Shown: piece by piece, positions 40,701 through 49,172 of the stretch
Position numbering within the stretch: position 1 is the first letter of the stretch
Layout of the letters: each line of letters begins with the position of its first letter
From: Clostridia bacterium
GTDB lineage: Bacteria > Bacillota > Clostridia > Oscillospirales > Acutalibacteraceae
Reading direction: 5' to 3'
DNA length: 64,000 bases
NCBI GenBank assembly: GCA_017517665.1
Contig: JAFWYP010000001.1
Coordinates: 1 to 64,000 of the forward strand
Notes under the pieces: model-generated
The model's database searches: none
What the model saw: only the letters and a program-made list of their open reading frames with translations
Told to the model about the DNA's origin: nothing
Translations under genes and position numbers: made by a program

Positions 40701-40787
40701 CCAGAAGGGAGTTCCTCTGTATTCGCTGGTAGGATTTCTGAAAAGCTCTTCCGTCAAAACGGGAGCGGTGTTTTTCTTGTAAAGCAT
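37701..40787 (-). CDS. Large glycoside hydrolase, GH106-like (alpha-L-rhamnosidase-related)
   Basis: A 1028-residue protein without a signal peptide. Its opening, FRNPTSEYRGTPFWAWNSDLKAEEL with KMGLGGFHMHVRTG, resembles GH106 and related hydrolases that begin the barrel with a P-F-W-x-W-N motif. AIFTDEPQFTR and ALTGHMMEEPSL carry acidic residues that could be catalytic. A jelly-roll-type beta domain is likely at the C-terminus (about 800-1020). It follows the phosphatase gene by 12 bases with AAGGAGAG before its ATG, so both are one unit. The family call is tentative; beta-galactosidase-like (GH42-type) folds are an alternative. Substrate probably a small plant or host rhamnoside taken up intact. 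Confidence 0.5.
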   Translation of the reverse strand: MLYKKNTAPVLTEELFRNPTSEYRGTPFWAWNSDLKAEELCRQIDVFKKMGLGGFHMHVRTGMSTNYLSDEFMSLIKCCAEKADKEHMLAWLYDEDRWPSGAAGGLVTKDKEYRARCLLMTTVPCDSNDDETENIDSRAEGSRNGDGYLITCYDVVLDENGFLKSYKQIGENDEAEGVKWYAYLKIHAPSPWYNNQTYLDTLNPKAVKRFVEVTHERYKETIGEYFGNVVPAIFTDEPQFTRKTLLRNSTDTDDIAMPWTDDIPETYKAQYGEDIIEHLPEIFWELPNGKVSLTRYHYHDHISERFSQAFADVCGEWCRENGIALTGHMMEEPSLHSQTAALGEAMRSYRGFDLPGIDMLCASFEFTTAKQAQSAVHQFGREGMLSELYGVTGWDYDFRGYKLHGDWQACLGVTIRVPHLSWYAMGGEAKRDYPASIHYQSPWWEEFSYLEDHFARVNTAMTRGKPVVKVGVIHPVESYWLHWGPNDKTALTRENMDEKFENLADWLLKGSIDFNYISESLFPMLCKNASAPLKVGEMEYDAIIVPDCETLRSTTLERLEKFREAGGKLIFAGNAPVYENGIISERGKALYEKSTVVSFDKEKILSVLDDNRTITIRESNGRLSEGFIYQLRQDGSSRWLFISRCREPYNKDVISENNLRISIKGEYIPYIYDTISGDINKIPCKYINGCTIVSKILYNYDSLLLRLDEGKSALIGEDLRNVDLLDAKAMPALVDYTLSERNAYLLDIAEFSLDGGEFMPEEEILRLDNVCREALGFVERGGHVAQPWVLEPETIEHYVTLRFNINSEIDYSGAELALEDAEKAKIVFNGNEIANNIKGWYVDKDIKTVPLTNIKKGENILEITLPFGKRTNTEWCYLLGDFGVRVTGREKIITALPEKLGFGSIVNQGLPFYGGNITYHLESEGEAFVIEATRYRGALISVSIDGETKGKIVYPPYHLEIDGLGAGNHKIDITLFGNRFNGFGAVHLTDNKHSWHGPGAWRSNEECWSYEYVLRDVGILARPIIKAK

Positions 40788-40799
40788 TTTATCTCTCCT

Positions 40800-42443
40800 T
40801 TATATTTCGGGATGTTTGCAGAGAGGTTTATCCTCGCTAGCGGTGTTCCAGTTTATATAATTGTTTCTTTTTGCATGATACCATTCCATTTCAAACATCC
40901 TTGCGCTGTCATCAACGGGAACAAAAAGCTGGTTTCTGGCGAAATATGCTTCACCGTTCATTTCAACCGTTCCGAGGTCGGTTTTTGCAAGTTTACTGCC
41001 AACGGTGAAAGTCGCTCTGTGACCGTAGGCTTCAACATAAAGCGTTTCGGCTTCCTTGATAACCTTGCCGCCGATAAACTGAATCAGAACCCCAAACGGT
41101 GCATACCATATGCCGTCTTTATTTTCGGGATAAAGCTCTCTTGAAATAAGCTCAAGCATCTGTCCCTTGAATGCCATTTTAGTCCAGTCATAGGTTGGTG
41201 CAAGTGCACGGGGAGTAATTATATCTTTGTCTTTGTCGATTGTAAAAATGTCAATTATTCTGCCATCGTCGAGATATGCCGTGGCTGTGAGAATATTGCC
41301 GTCAATCTCAACGAGAGTATATGAACCCATTCTGATTTCCTGAGGATAGAAGCATGAATGCCAGATTTTCTGAGCATTTGAATGGTAAATGTTTCCGCCG
41401 CCGTTGCCGACTATATAGTGAACCGTTCCCTCCGAAGGCTTATCAAAAAGCTCATCGCCCTTGGTGGGGTATGTTCTTGCGAATGAGTGTTCATGACCCT
41501 CAAAGAGGATATCGAGTCTGCCTTCTTCGATAGGCTTTCTCAGCCAAGGATAACCGTCGTTGTTCTGACCCTCGGGCATAACGGGATAAATAGGGAAATG
41601 GTATCCGCCGAGCTTCCATGTTTTATTGCTGTTCTGAAGGTCATTATATGCCCAATCCTCAAGAATTTCGGGTGCATTGATACCCATGACAAGAAAATGA
41701 GCATTGCCGTAGTCAAACGAATAATTTTCGCCCTTGTAACCCTCAGGACCGTTGTCGGGATAGGCAGGTGCAAACTGAAAATCAAAGAAGTCTGCGTGCT
41801 CAAGATAGAACTTGCCCGTCGGCTCAGGGAAATATGTAAGGTAACCTCTGTTATCATGGTTTCCCGTTGTCATCATATAAGGTTTGCTTTCAATGACACC
41901 TTTAAGCCCTTCAAACATACCGTTCCACTGAAGCTCGTTCTGACCGTTGTCGCAGTTATCGCCTGCGGTGAAAATGAACTTGCATTCGGGGTGTCTTTCA
42001 AGCGCTCTTTTAAGCATTGCTCCTACCTTTGAATAATCGGGAAGGTGGCAGGGGTCACCCTTCTGATGGTCGGTAATAACAATGAAGCTGAATTTATCAA
42101 GCTTTTCGGGCTCGGTTTCAAATGAGTATTCGTCGCTTCTGTTTTCATCGGACCCTACGGTATAGAGATACTTTGTGCCCGCTTCAAGATTGCCGAGTCT
42201 GACGGAATAATAATTGCTTATATCAATATCGGTTTCTTTTGTTTCAAAAACCGCATCCTTTTTCAGCCATTCGGTGCTGTTTTCCTTGCGATAAAGAATG
42301 TAGCCGTTTTCAACATCCGTGCTTGTTCTCCATATAACCGACATCTCACTTTTTGCATCACCGCAAAAAGCGAGCATTATATGGTCGGGAGAGGGTGTTG
42401 AACCTCTTTCGGGTTTATAAAAATTGCCGTTTGAATCATACAT
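40800..42443 (-). CDS. Purple acid phosphatase-like metallophosphoesterase
   Basis: A 547-residue protein with an N-terminal Ig/FN3-like domain (about 20-105, YLYTVGSDE) typical of purple acid phosphatases and a metallophosphatase domain: VITDHQKG, TAGDNCDNG (GDNxxxG), TTGNHDNRG (GNHD), GGYHFPIY and EGHEHSFARTYP (GHxH). The C-terminal part (about 370-547) is beta-rich and unrecognised. Family members are usually exported; no signal peptide is seen here, so it looks cytoplasmic. First in a two-gene unit with the GH106-like enzyme, suggesting a phosphorylated glycoside (inference). AGGAG lies 11 bases before the ATG. Confidence 0.82.
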   Translation of the reverse strand: MYDSNGNFYKPERGSTPSPDHIMLAFCGDAKSEMSVIWRTSTDVENGYILYRKENSTEWLKKDAVFETKETDIDISNYYSVRLGNLEAGTKYLYTVGSDENRSDEYSFETEPEKLDKFSFIVITDHQKGDPCHLPDYSKVGAMLKRALERHPECKFIFTAGDNCDNGQNELQWNGMFEGLKGVIESKPYMMTTGNHDNRGYLTYFPEPTGKFYLEHADFFDFQFAPAYPDNGPEGYKGENYSFDYGNAHFLVMGINAPEILEDWAYNDLQNSNKTWKLGGYHFPIYPVMPEGQNNDGYPWLRKPIEEGRLDILFEGHEHSFARTYPTKGDELFDKPSEGTVHYIVGNGGGNIYHSNAQKIWHSCFYPQEIRMGSYTLVEIDGNILTATAYLDDGRIIDIFTIDKDKDIITPRALAPTYDWTKMAFKGQMLELISRELYPENKDGIWYAPFGVLIQFIGGKVIKEAETLYVEAYGHRATFTVGSKLAKTDLGTVEMNGEAYFARNQLFVPVDDSARMFEMEWYHAKRNNYINWNTASEDKPLCKHPEI

Positions 42444-42477
42444 TTTAGTTATTTCTCCTGACTGAAGTGTTAAAAAT

Positions 42478-42506
42478 ATTTTAGTAATTTATTTTTTATT
42501 TGTCAA
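42478..42506 (-). promoter_or_regulatory. Promoter of the phosphatase-GH106-like unit
   Basis: Leftward TTGACA (42506-42501), 17 bp, TAAAAT (42483-42478). Confidence 0.78.
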
Positions 42507-42544
42507 TAATAAACAATTATATTTTTAATATTTATAAAAAACTA

Positions 42545-42573
42545 TTGATTTTTGCACTGCTTTTAAGTATAAT
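42545..42573 (+). promoter_or_regulatory. Promoter of the leucine-rich-repeat gene
   Basis: TTGATT (42545-42550), 17 bp, TATAAT (42568-42573). Confidence 0.75.
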
Positions 42574-42617
42574 CTAATATGTGATTTTATTATGATAAAT
42601 TATATCGGGGGTCAATT

Positions 42618-43994
42618 ATGAAAAAAATCATGAAAATAACCGGAATAATACTGTCGCTTTTGATAGTGTTGTCCTGCATATCAGTCTCTTTTGCATCTGC
42701 AGCGGGGGAAAGCTTTACTTTTAATACCTCGCTTGGTTATGCAATACTTACACGCTGTCAGACTACGGCAACGGGAAAGGTTGAAATTCCGTCAACATAC
42801 AACGGCAAGGCTGTTCAGGAAATCGGAAGCGGTGCATTTGCAAACTGCGGAAGCATAACAGAGATTGTTATTCCGTCAAGTGTTAACAAGGTCGGCAACG
42901 GTGCGTTTGAAAGCTGTCTTTCTCTTGAAAAGATTACCTTTGAAGGCTCTGAATGCAAAATCGGAAAATATGCATTTATTCATTGCAGCGCCCTTAAAAC
43001 AATCGTACTTCCTTTGTCTCTTACGGAAATTCCCGATGAGGCGTTTAATGACTGCACTTCTCTCACATCAATAACAATTCCTTCAACCGTAACTCTTATC
43101 GGCAAGGAAGCGTTCAAAATGTGCAATAAACTTACACAAATCAATATTCCCGCAAGCGTAAAAACAATCAGAAAGAATGCATTTATCGGCTGTGCTTCGG
43201 TTCATGCTTTCAATGTTGATAACGGTAACACGGTTTACAGCGATGTCAACGGAGTGCTTTACGGACCGTACGAGAGCTCATTTGACCCTAACGCGGTTTC
43301 AGCCGTTACCGACAAGGCTCTTATTCAGTATCCTAACGGTGCAGCTGCAACTTCATTCTCTGTTCCTTCAGATGTGAAAATAATCGCGGATTACGCTTTC
43401 GGTGAAAATTCAAAGCTTACCCAAATTACTCTTCCCGGCGGACTTGAAAAGATAGACGCTTATGCTTTCTATATGTGTTCAAAGCTTTCGGAGATTACAA
43501 TTCCTTTAACCGTAACAACAATCGGTTCTCAGGCATTTGCAAAATGTTCTTCGCTTAAAAAGATAAGCATTCCCGCATCTGTAACGAATTATGAAAGTGC
43601 ATTCTATGATTCAGGACTTACAGAGGTTACACTTGAAAACGGTGTTAAGACAATCAGCACAAGAGCTTTTGAAAAGTGCTCGGATCTCGAAACTGTTATT
43701 ATTTCCGACAGCGTTGAAACAATAGCATCCGGTGCGTTCCTCAATTGCACGTCACTCGGCGAAATCGAAATTCCCTCAAGCGTTACTTCAATCGGCACAA
43801 AAGCGTTTGACGGATGCTCATCGCTCTCAATCGTTGCTGAAGAAGGTTCTGCAGCATATGACTATGCTGTGAACAACGGAATTGAAATTTCCGAAAAAGG
43901 CGGTGAGGAAGAGCCTTCATTCTTCCAAAAAATCATCAACGCAATTGTTGGTTTCTTTAAGATGATTATTGAATTAATTACAAGTATTTTTTAA
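42618..43994 (+). CDS. Secreted BspA-type leucine-rich repeat protein
   Basis: A 458-residue protein with a signal peptide (about 1-29, ASAA) and about a dozen 23-residue LRR_5 (BspA-type) repeats, such as ITEIVIPSSVNKVGNGAFES and later IGEIEIPSSVTSIGTKAFDG-like units. Such repeats form a curved solenoid used to bind proteins or host surfaces; no catalytic motif is seen. After the repeats come an acidic linker (EKGGEEEPS) and an amphipathic aromatic tail (SFFQKIINAIVGFFKMII) to the end, with no LPxTG sortase signal. The tail resembles that of the phosphoesterase at 25878. GGGGGTC precedes the ATG; its own promoter is present. Confidence 0.9.
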   Translation: MKKIMKITGIILSLLIVLSCISVSFASAAGESFTFNTSLGYAILTRCQTTATGKVEIPSTYNGKAVQEIGSGAFANCGSITEIVIPSSVNKVGNGAFESCLSLEKITFEGSECKIGKYAFIHCSALKTIVLPLSLTEIPDEAFNDCTSLTSITIPSTVTLIGKEAFKMCNKLTQINIPASVKTIRKNAFIGCASVHAFNVDNGNTVYSDVNGVLYGPYESSFDPNAVSAVTDKALIQYPNGAAATSFSVPSDVKIIADYAFGENSKLTQITLPGGLEKIDAYAFYMCSKLSEITIPLTVTTIGSQAFAKCSSLKKISIPASVTNYESAFYDSGLTEVTLENGVKTISTRAFEKCSDLETVIISDSVETIASGAFLNCTSLGEIEIPSSVTSIGTKAFDGCSSLSIVAEEGSAAYDYAVNNGIEISEKGGEEEPSFFQKIINAIVGFFKMIIELITSIF

Positions 43995-44019
43995 TTTTAT
44001 GCAAAAACATTTAAAGTTC

Positions 44020-44048
44020 TTGCATTAATTTGCAGAATAGTGTATAAT
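44020..44048 (+). promoter_or_regulatory. Promoter of the TAXI binding-protein gene
   Basis: TTGCAT (44020-44025), 17 bp, TATAAT (44043-44048). The -35 box overlaps one arm of an ATGCAA/TTGCAT inverted repeat (43999-44025). Confidence 0.5.
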
Positions 44049-44113
44049 CATATGGTAATTGATTTCCGATTCCGTTTTAATGGATTATGGAAATTAAAAA
44101 TAGGAGGTAAACT

Positions 44114-45118
44114 ATGAAGAAAAAATTAGCTATCGTTATCTCGATCGTGCTCGTTTTCGCAACTCTCTTTATGGCTGCTTGCGGTGGCAATACCGACGAT
44201 AACACTACCAAAGACCCCGCCAACTCTGCTTCGGAGATGATTGCCAAGGTTAAGGTTGGTACAGGCGGCAACACCGGTACATATTACGGCTTTACAACAG
44301 CAGTATGCCAGATTCTTAACACAGCAGACTATACTTTTGAAGTTCTTTCAACAGGCGGCTCACAGGCTAACATCGAAGGCATCGAAGACGGTGACTATCA
44401 GATGGCAATAGTTCAGAACGACGTTATGAACTATGCATACGCAGGCACAAACGGCTTTGCTTCTCAGATTCAGTCCTTCTCAGCTATCGGATGCGTATAT
44501 CCCGAAGTTTGCCAGATTATCGCAACAAAGGCATCGGGCATCACATCCGTTGCAGACCTCAAAGGTAAGAATGTTGCAGTAGGCGATGCAGGCTCAGGCG
44601 TATACTACAATGCTACTCAGATTCTTGCAGCAGCAGGCATTGATATTGATAAGGATATCAATAAGACAGCAGCTTCCTTCGGCGATGCAGCTACTCAGCT
44701 TAAGGACGGCTCGATTGATGCAGCTTTCATTACTGCAGGCACTCCCACTCCCGCTATCACAGAGCTTGCAACAGCAACTGATGTTGTAGTTGTTGACCTC
44801 GGCGAAGAAGTTATTTCAAAGCTCATGACTGACTTCCCCTTCTATGCAAAGTATGAAATGACAGCTGCTGACTACGATTTCATTGCTGAACCAGTTAACA
44901 CAGTAGCTATCATGGCAACATTTGTTGTTACCAACGATATGAGCGAAGATCAGGCATATCAGATTACCAAGGACCTTTGGGAAAAGCAGGCTGATATAGC
45001 TGCTGCTCATGCAAAGGGCAAGGAAATGACAACTGATGTTGCTGTTTCCGCAATCGGTGATGTTCCTCTTCATCCCGGCGCAGAAAGATTCTATAAAGAG
45101 GCAGGCATAATTGCATAA
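44114..45118 (+). CDS. TAXI-family TRAP transporter solute-binding lipoprotein
   Basis: A 334-residue lipoprotein: signal ending LFMAAC with the lipidated Cys23, then a two-lobe binding protein of the TAXI group. VGTGGNTGTYYGFTTAVC is the TAXI signature near the start of the mature domain, with IVQNDVMNYAYAG and GDAGSGVYYNATQIL following. It captures an unknown small organic acid or amino acid outside the membrane for the permease at 45211. AGGAGG before the ATG and strong codon bias suggest high expression. A terminator separates it from the permease gene. Confidence 0.92.
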   Translation: MKKKLAIVISIVLVFATLFMAACGGNTDDNTTKDPANSASEMIAKVKVGTGGNTGTYYGFTTAVCQILNTADYTFEVLSTGGSQANIEGIEDGDYQMAIVQNDVMNYAYAGTNGFASQIQSFSAIGCVYPEVCQIIATKASGITSVADLKGKNVAVGDAGSGVYYNATQILAAAGIDIDKDINKTAASFGDAATQLKDGSIDAAFITAGTPTPAITELATATDVVVVDLGEEVISKLMTDFPFYAKYEMTAADYDFIAEPVNTVAIMATFVVTNDMSEDQAYQITKDLWEKQADIAAAHAKGKEMTTDVAVSAIGDVPLHPGAERFYKEAGIIA

Positions 45119-45137
45119 AATTCCGCTTCATTGACTT

Positions 45138-45172
45138 AAAAATGCCGCGATTTTTAATTGCGGCATTTTTTT
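45138..45172 (+). terminator. Intergenic terminator between TAXI protein and permease genes
   Basis: AAAAATGCCGC / GCGGCATTTTT is a perfect 11-bp stem with an 11-base loop and more T residues after it. No second promoter is evident before the permease, so it probably sets binding protein to permease ratio by partial readthrough. Confidence 0.88.
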
Positions 45173-45210
45173 ATACAGCAAAAATTTTTTCAGGAAAGGG
45201 GTAAAAATGT

Positions 45211-47343
45211 ATGAGTGAAACTGTTAAAAACGAGATTGAGTTTGAACAGGTTGATTCCGAAAAAATAATGCAGGAATTTGACCGTGAAAGCAACGTCAGA
45301 GTTTTTACCGGATGGAGAAAAACGGTTATTACTGCTCTCATGGCTGCTTTCAGCCTCTATATGATTTCCATGGCTCTTCTTTTTCCCACAGCAACCAAAT
45401 ACACAAAGCTGACAACATTCATGGCTTTTATAGCCTTTATCGGCTTTTTGATTTTCCCTGCATACAAAGCGCAGACCAAGAAAATAAACCATGTTCCTTT
45501 TTATGATATAATTCTGGCGGTTGTAAGCGCGGGAAGCTTCCTTTATTATACAATTTTCCAGAACGATATCATAATGATGAGCAAGCGAATCGGAACTGTT
45601 GAAATTATCGTTGCATTAATTGCGATAATCCTGCTCGTTGAGCTTGTCAGGCGTGCAGTCGGTTTGCCGATTATCTTTGTCGCAGGCGCATTTGTTCTTT
45701 ATGCCACAATAAAGGCGTATACCGATAACCCCAATACCGCTCTGAGAAACCTCATGTACGGTTTATTCTATGATGTTTCAAACGGTATGTTCTCAACCCC
45801 CGTTTATGTTTGCACAACGTTTATTGTTCTTTTCATTATTCTCGGCGCACTCCTTGAAAGAACAGGTATCGGCACATTCTTTGTTAACCTTGCAAACTCA
45901 ATTGCAGGCGCATCCATCGGCGGACCCGCAAAGGTTGCTGTTATTTCCAGCGCACTCGAAGGCATGTATTCAGGCTCATCTGTTGCAAATACCGTAGGCA
46001 GCGGCTCGATTACAATTCCTCTTATGAAGAAAACAGGTTATAAGCCCGAATTTGCAGCGGCTGTTGAAGCGGCGGCTTCAACGGGCGGTCAGATAATGCC
46101 TCCCATTATGGGTGCGGCCGCATTTCTTATGTCCGAAATGACAGAGGTTTCCTATTCAAAGATAGCTGTTGCAGCCATTCTTCCCGCTGTTCTTTACTTT
46201 ATGGGAATCTTTCTTATGATTCATTTTGAAGCCAAAAAGCTTGGTCTTAAGGGACTTCCCAAGGATGCAATTCCCAATTTCTTTAAGCTTATCCTTAAAA
46301 ACGGATATCTTCTTCTGCCCATCGTTGTTCTTGTTATCTGCATGAACTATTTCAGCGCAGGTGTATCCGCTTGCTTTGCAATTCTCAGCTCACTTATAGT
46401 AAGCCTTGTTCCCCATGAATTTAACAAGAAAAACGCATGGAGATTTATCCTTCCTGTTATTCCTGTTGCCGTTACGCTCGGCATCTGGCTTCCCTTCGGA
46501 ACAAAGAATATGCAGGTTGCTGTATTCGCAGGCATGGTTGTATGCTTCCTTCTCTCATTCCTTGCCAAAGACCACTCAGCACTTACTCCCAAAACCGTTA
46601 TAGAATCCCTTGAAAACGGTGCAAAGAACACAGTCGGTGTTGCTGCGGCATGCGGAATGGCAGGCCTTATCTCGGGCGTTGTAACAATGACCGCTCTCGG
46701 TCAGCTCCTTATCAATACTCTTGTTCCCATTGCGGAAAACAGCACATTCCTTGCCCTTGTTCTTACAATGCTTTGCTGTATTGTTCTCGGCATGGGTGTT
46801 CCCACAACTGCCAACTATGTTATCATGGCAACCATCACTGCACCCATTCTTATCAAGATGGGTATTCCGATGCTTGCTGCCCATATGTTTGTTTTCTATT
46901 TCGGTATTGTTGCGGATATCACACCTCCCGTTGCTCTTGCGGCATATGCAGGCTCGGCAATTGCGAAATCCAATCCGCTCAAAACAGGTGTTACGGCAAC
47001 CCGTCTTGCAATAACGGCATTCATCGTTCCCTATATCTTTGCCTACAGCCCCGAAATGCTTATCGGTATAGATTTCGGAACAGTAACTCCCTGGTACAAC
47101 ATCGTTCTTCTTGTAATAACTGCTGTCTGCGGTATTTACATTATCTCCGCAGGCATGGAAGGCTATATGTATAAGCATATGCCCGTATGGGAGAGATTGA
47201 TGGCTCTTGCAGGCGGTCTGCTTATGATTATTCCCGGTTGGCAGACTGATATTGCAGGCGTTGCACTTATGATTCTTGTTATTCTTCTTCAGAAAATTGG
47301 AGAAAAGAAGGATAAAAACAAAATAGCGGCAAAAGCCGCATAA
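45211..47343 (+). CDS. TRAP transporter fused permease (DctQM-type, TAXI)
   Basis: A 710-residue membrane protein fusing the small 4-span (DctQ-like) and large 12-span (DctM-like) TRAP subunits, as TAXI systems do. After a cytoplasmic N-terminus of about 40 residues come about 16-18 spans. AVEAAASTGGQIMPPIMGAAAFLM and GMGVPTTANYVIMATI are DctM-like signatures. It takes the ligand from the TAXI lipoprotein and imports it with Na+ (family knowledge). GGAAAGGGG precedes the ATG. Ends convergent with trmD over a shared terminator. Confidence 0.93.
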   Translation: MSETVKNEIEFEQVDSEKIMQEFDRESNVRVFTGWRKTVITALMAAFSLYMISMALLFPTATKYTKLTTFMAFIAFIGFLIFPAYKAQTKKINHVPFYDIILAVVSAGSFLYYTIFQNDIIMMSKRIGTVEIIVALIAIILLVELVRRAVGLPIIFVAGAFVLYATIKAYTDNPNTALRNLMYGLFYDVSNGMFSTPVYVCTTFIVLFIILGALLERTGIGTFFVNLANSIAGASIGGPAKVAVISSALEGMYSGSSVANTVGSGSITIPLMKKTGYKPEFAAAVEAAASTGGQIMPPIMGAAAFLMSEMTEVSYSKIAVAAILPAVLYFMGIFLMIHFEAKKLGLKGLPKDAIPNFFKLILKNGYLLLPIVVLVICMNYFSAGVSACFAILSSLIVSLVPHEFNKKNAWRFILPVIPVAVTLGIWLPFGTKNMQVAVFAGMVVCFLLSFLAKDHSALTPKTVIESLENGAKNTVGVAAACGMAGLISGVVTMTALGQLLINTLVPIAENSTFLALVLTMLCCIVLGMGVPTTANYVIMATITAPILIKMGIPMLAAHMFVFYFGIVADITPPVALAAYAGSAIAKSNPLKTGVTATRLAITAFIVPYIFAYSPEMLIGIDFGTVTPWYNIVLLVITAVCGIYIISAGMEGYMYKHMPVWERLMALAGGLLMIIPGWQTDIAGVALMILVILLQKIGEKKDKNKIAAKAA

Positions 47344-47347
47344 AAAT

Positions 47348-47379
47348 AACCGCTGAGGTCATCAGACTTCGGCGGTTTT
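47348..47379. terminator. Bidirectional terminator inside the trmD end
   Basis: AACCGCTGAGGTC / GACTTCGGCGGTT (13 bp, two wobble pairs, ATCA loop). The trmD stop is in the stem. Leftward it runs into TATTTTTAT; rightward only a short T-run follows. Confidence 0.75.
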
Positions 47380-48099
47380 AAGTTTATCGAGATATTCTTT
47401 ATCTTTTTTAGTTAGTTCTGCTTTTTCAAGCATATCGGGTCGGCGTTCGAGGGTGCGTTTAAGACTTTGTTCACGCTGCCACTTTTCAATATTGGCATGA
47501 TGTCCCGAGATAAGCACATCAGGAACTTTTTCGCCGTGCCATTCATATGGTCGGGTATACTGCGGATATTCAAGCAGACCCGAATAGTGGCTTTCAAGTG
47601 TAAAAGCATCTTCATTTGCAAGAACACCCGGAAGCATTCTCGCAATGCTGTCCGCAAGCACAAGCGCAGGTAATTCTCCGCCGGTTAAAACATAGTCGCC
47701 GATGGAAATTTCCTCATCAACGATTTCGTCAATAACACGTTGGTCAATGCCTTCGTAATGTCCGCAGAGAAGAGCAATGTTATCAAGCTTTGAAAGCTCC
47801 TTGACTCTTTCCTGAGTGAGTGTTTTACCTTGCGGTGAAAGATAAATAAGATACGGTTTTGTGCCCGTTTCCTCGCAGAGTGAGGCAAAGCAATCGTAAA
47901 TAGGCTGAGTCTGCATTATCATTCCCGTGCCGCCGCCGTAAGGCGCATCATCAACACGGTTATGCTTATCAAGAGTGTAATCTCTGATGTTGATGCAGTT
48001 GATTTCAACGCAGTCGTTAGCCCTCGCTCTGCCGATAATGCTTTCGCCGAGTACACTTTCACACATCTCAGGGAAGAGTGTCAATATATCAATCCTCAT
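47362..48099 (-). CDS. trmD: tRNA (guanine-37-N1)-methyltransferase
   Basis: The 245-residue SPOUT enzyme methylates G37 of tRNAs and prevents frameshifting. [12 protein letters not shown] at the start, [27 protein letters not shown] and [16 protein letters not shown] form the knot and SAM site; length is typical. ATG 48099 overlaps the end of rimM by 11 bases. Last gene of the ylxM-ffh operon here; the usual next gene rplS is absent and trmD abuts a convergent transporter. Confidence 0.96.
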   Translation of the reverse strand: MRIDILTLFPEMCESVLGESIIGRARANDCVEINCINIRDYTLDKHNRVDDAPYGGGTGMIMQTQPIYDCFASLCEETGTKPYLIYLSPQGKTLTQERVKELSKLDNIALLCGHYEGIDQRVIDEIVDEEISIGDYVLTGGELPALVLADSIARMLPGVLANEDAFTLESHYSGLLEYPQYTRPYEWHGEKVPDVLISGHHANIEKWQREQSLKRTLERRPDMLEKAELTKKDKEYLDKLKTAEV

Positions 48100-48610
48100 C
48101 GTCAAATATACCTTTCAGCGGTCTTATTACGATACGATCATTTGCAACATCCGTTTCAACACATACATCGGGAATGGCAGGAATAAGATATTCCTTGCCG
48201 TCTTCGCTTTTTATGTGCCAGACATCGTTTGCGCCCGTGGGGCTTACATCGGAAAGAGTGCCGTAAATCTTTTCGGGATTATCCGCATCATAAACTGTGC
48301 ATCCGATAAGCTCTGCTATGAAATAACTACCCTTGGGAAGCTTTGCATCGCTTCGCTTCATGTAGAGGATCTTGCCCCTCATTTTCTGTGCCTTCTCAAC
48401 TGAGTCAATTCCGTCAATCGTGAGCAAAACAATGTTGCCGTGCGGCCTCGCAGTTTTAATCTGCGCCGCACAGCTTCCATTGCTGTCATAATATAAGGTT
48501 TTGAATTTAGATGCGAAATCGGGTGTATCGCACCACGGATTAAGACGCATTTCGCCTTTGATACCGTGTGTGCCGACTATTTCACCGATTTCAAGATATT
48601 CCTTAATCAA
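48089..48610 (-). CDS. rimM: 16S rRNA processing protein RimM
   Basis: The 173-residue maturation factor binds S19 and the 30S head. [20 protein letters not shown] is the N-terminal RimM signature and [21 protein letters not shown] the PRC-barrel (about 95-165). Overlaps khpA upstream by 8 bases and trmD downstream, so translation is coupled along the operon. Confidence 0.95.
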   Translation of the reverse strand: MIKEYLEIGEIVGTHGIKGEMRLNPWCDTPDFASKFKTLYYDSNGSCAAQIKTARPHGNIVLLTIDGIDSVEKAQKMRGKILYMKRSDAKLPKGSYFIAELIGCTVYDADNPEKIYGTLSDVSPTGANDVWHIKSEDGKEYLIPAIPDVCVETDVANDRIVIRPLKGIFDDED

Positions 48611-48836
48611 TTTCTACAACAACCCTTGCATTCCGGCGAGTTGCGGCTGCACGCATAACTGTGCGAATAGCCTTTGCAATTCTGCCCTGCTTGCCGATTA
48701 CTCTGCCCATATCCTCTTCGCCGACATGAAGATGATAAACAACAGTACCGTCCTCGGCAGGTTCGTCAACTGTTACGCTGACTGCTGCGGGGTCATCAAC
48801 AAGACCCTGCGCAATGCTGACAAGTAAATCTTTCAT
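48603..48836 (-). CDS. khpA: KH-domain RNA-binding protein KhpA
   Basis: A 77-residue single KH domain with the GxxG loop in GRVIGKQGRIAKAIRTV. KhpA pairs with KhpB/Jag as an RNA chaperone affecting cell division and elongation in Firmicutes. Position between rpsP and rimM is the standard one. No jag gene is in view. Confidence 0.94.
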   Translation of the reverse strand: MKDLLVSIAQGLVDDPAAVSVTVDEPAEDGTVVYHLHVGEEDMGRVIGKQGRIAKAIRTVMRAAATRRNARVVVEID

Positions 48837-48866
48837 TGGTTAAACCCTGTTCTTATCCGTTAAGGA

Positions 48867-49109
48867 TTAAAGAACGCCTTCCTTCTTAAGGATAGCCTTA
48901 ACTGTGTCTGTGGGCTGTGCGCCGTTAGCAATCCACTGCTTTGCCTTTTCAGCATCTACCTTAACTTCTGTGGGAGTAGCAACGGGGTTGTAAGTGCCGA
49001 TTTCTTCGATGAATCTGCCGTCACGGGGATATCTTGAATCCGCAACAACGATACGATAGAAAGGTGCTTTCTTTGCGCCCATACGGCGAAGTCTGATTTT
49101 TACTGCCAT
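48867..49109 (-). CDS. rpsP: 30S ribosomal protein S16
   Basis: An 80-residue S16: [20 protein letters not shown] is the signature start and [12 protein letters not shown] follows. GGAGGA sets ATG 49109; an in-frame earlier ATG would place five extra residues over the ribosome site. S16 stabilises 30S assembly. Confidence 0.97.
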   Translation of the reverse strand: MAVKIRLRRMGAKKAPFYRIVVADSRYPRDGRFIEEIGTYNPVATPTEVKVDAEKAKQWIANGAQPTDTVKAILKKEGVL

Positions 49110-49172
49110 TTTAAATTCCTCCAAAAATAAAAATATACTAAATAAATTTATAATGTATCAGCTTTTGCTGTA

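Noticed and set aside
46576..47178. Long opposite-strand frame inside the TRAP permease gene
   Set aside because: Cys/His-rich shadow of codon bias in a clear membrane protein gene; no ribosome site.
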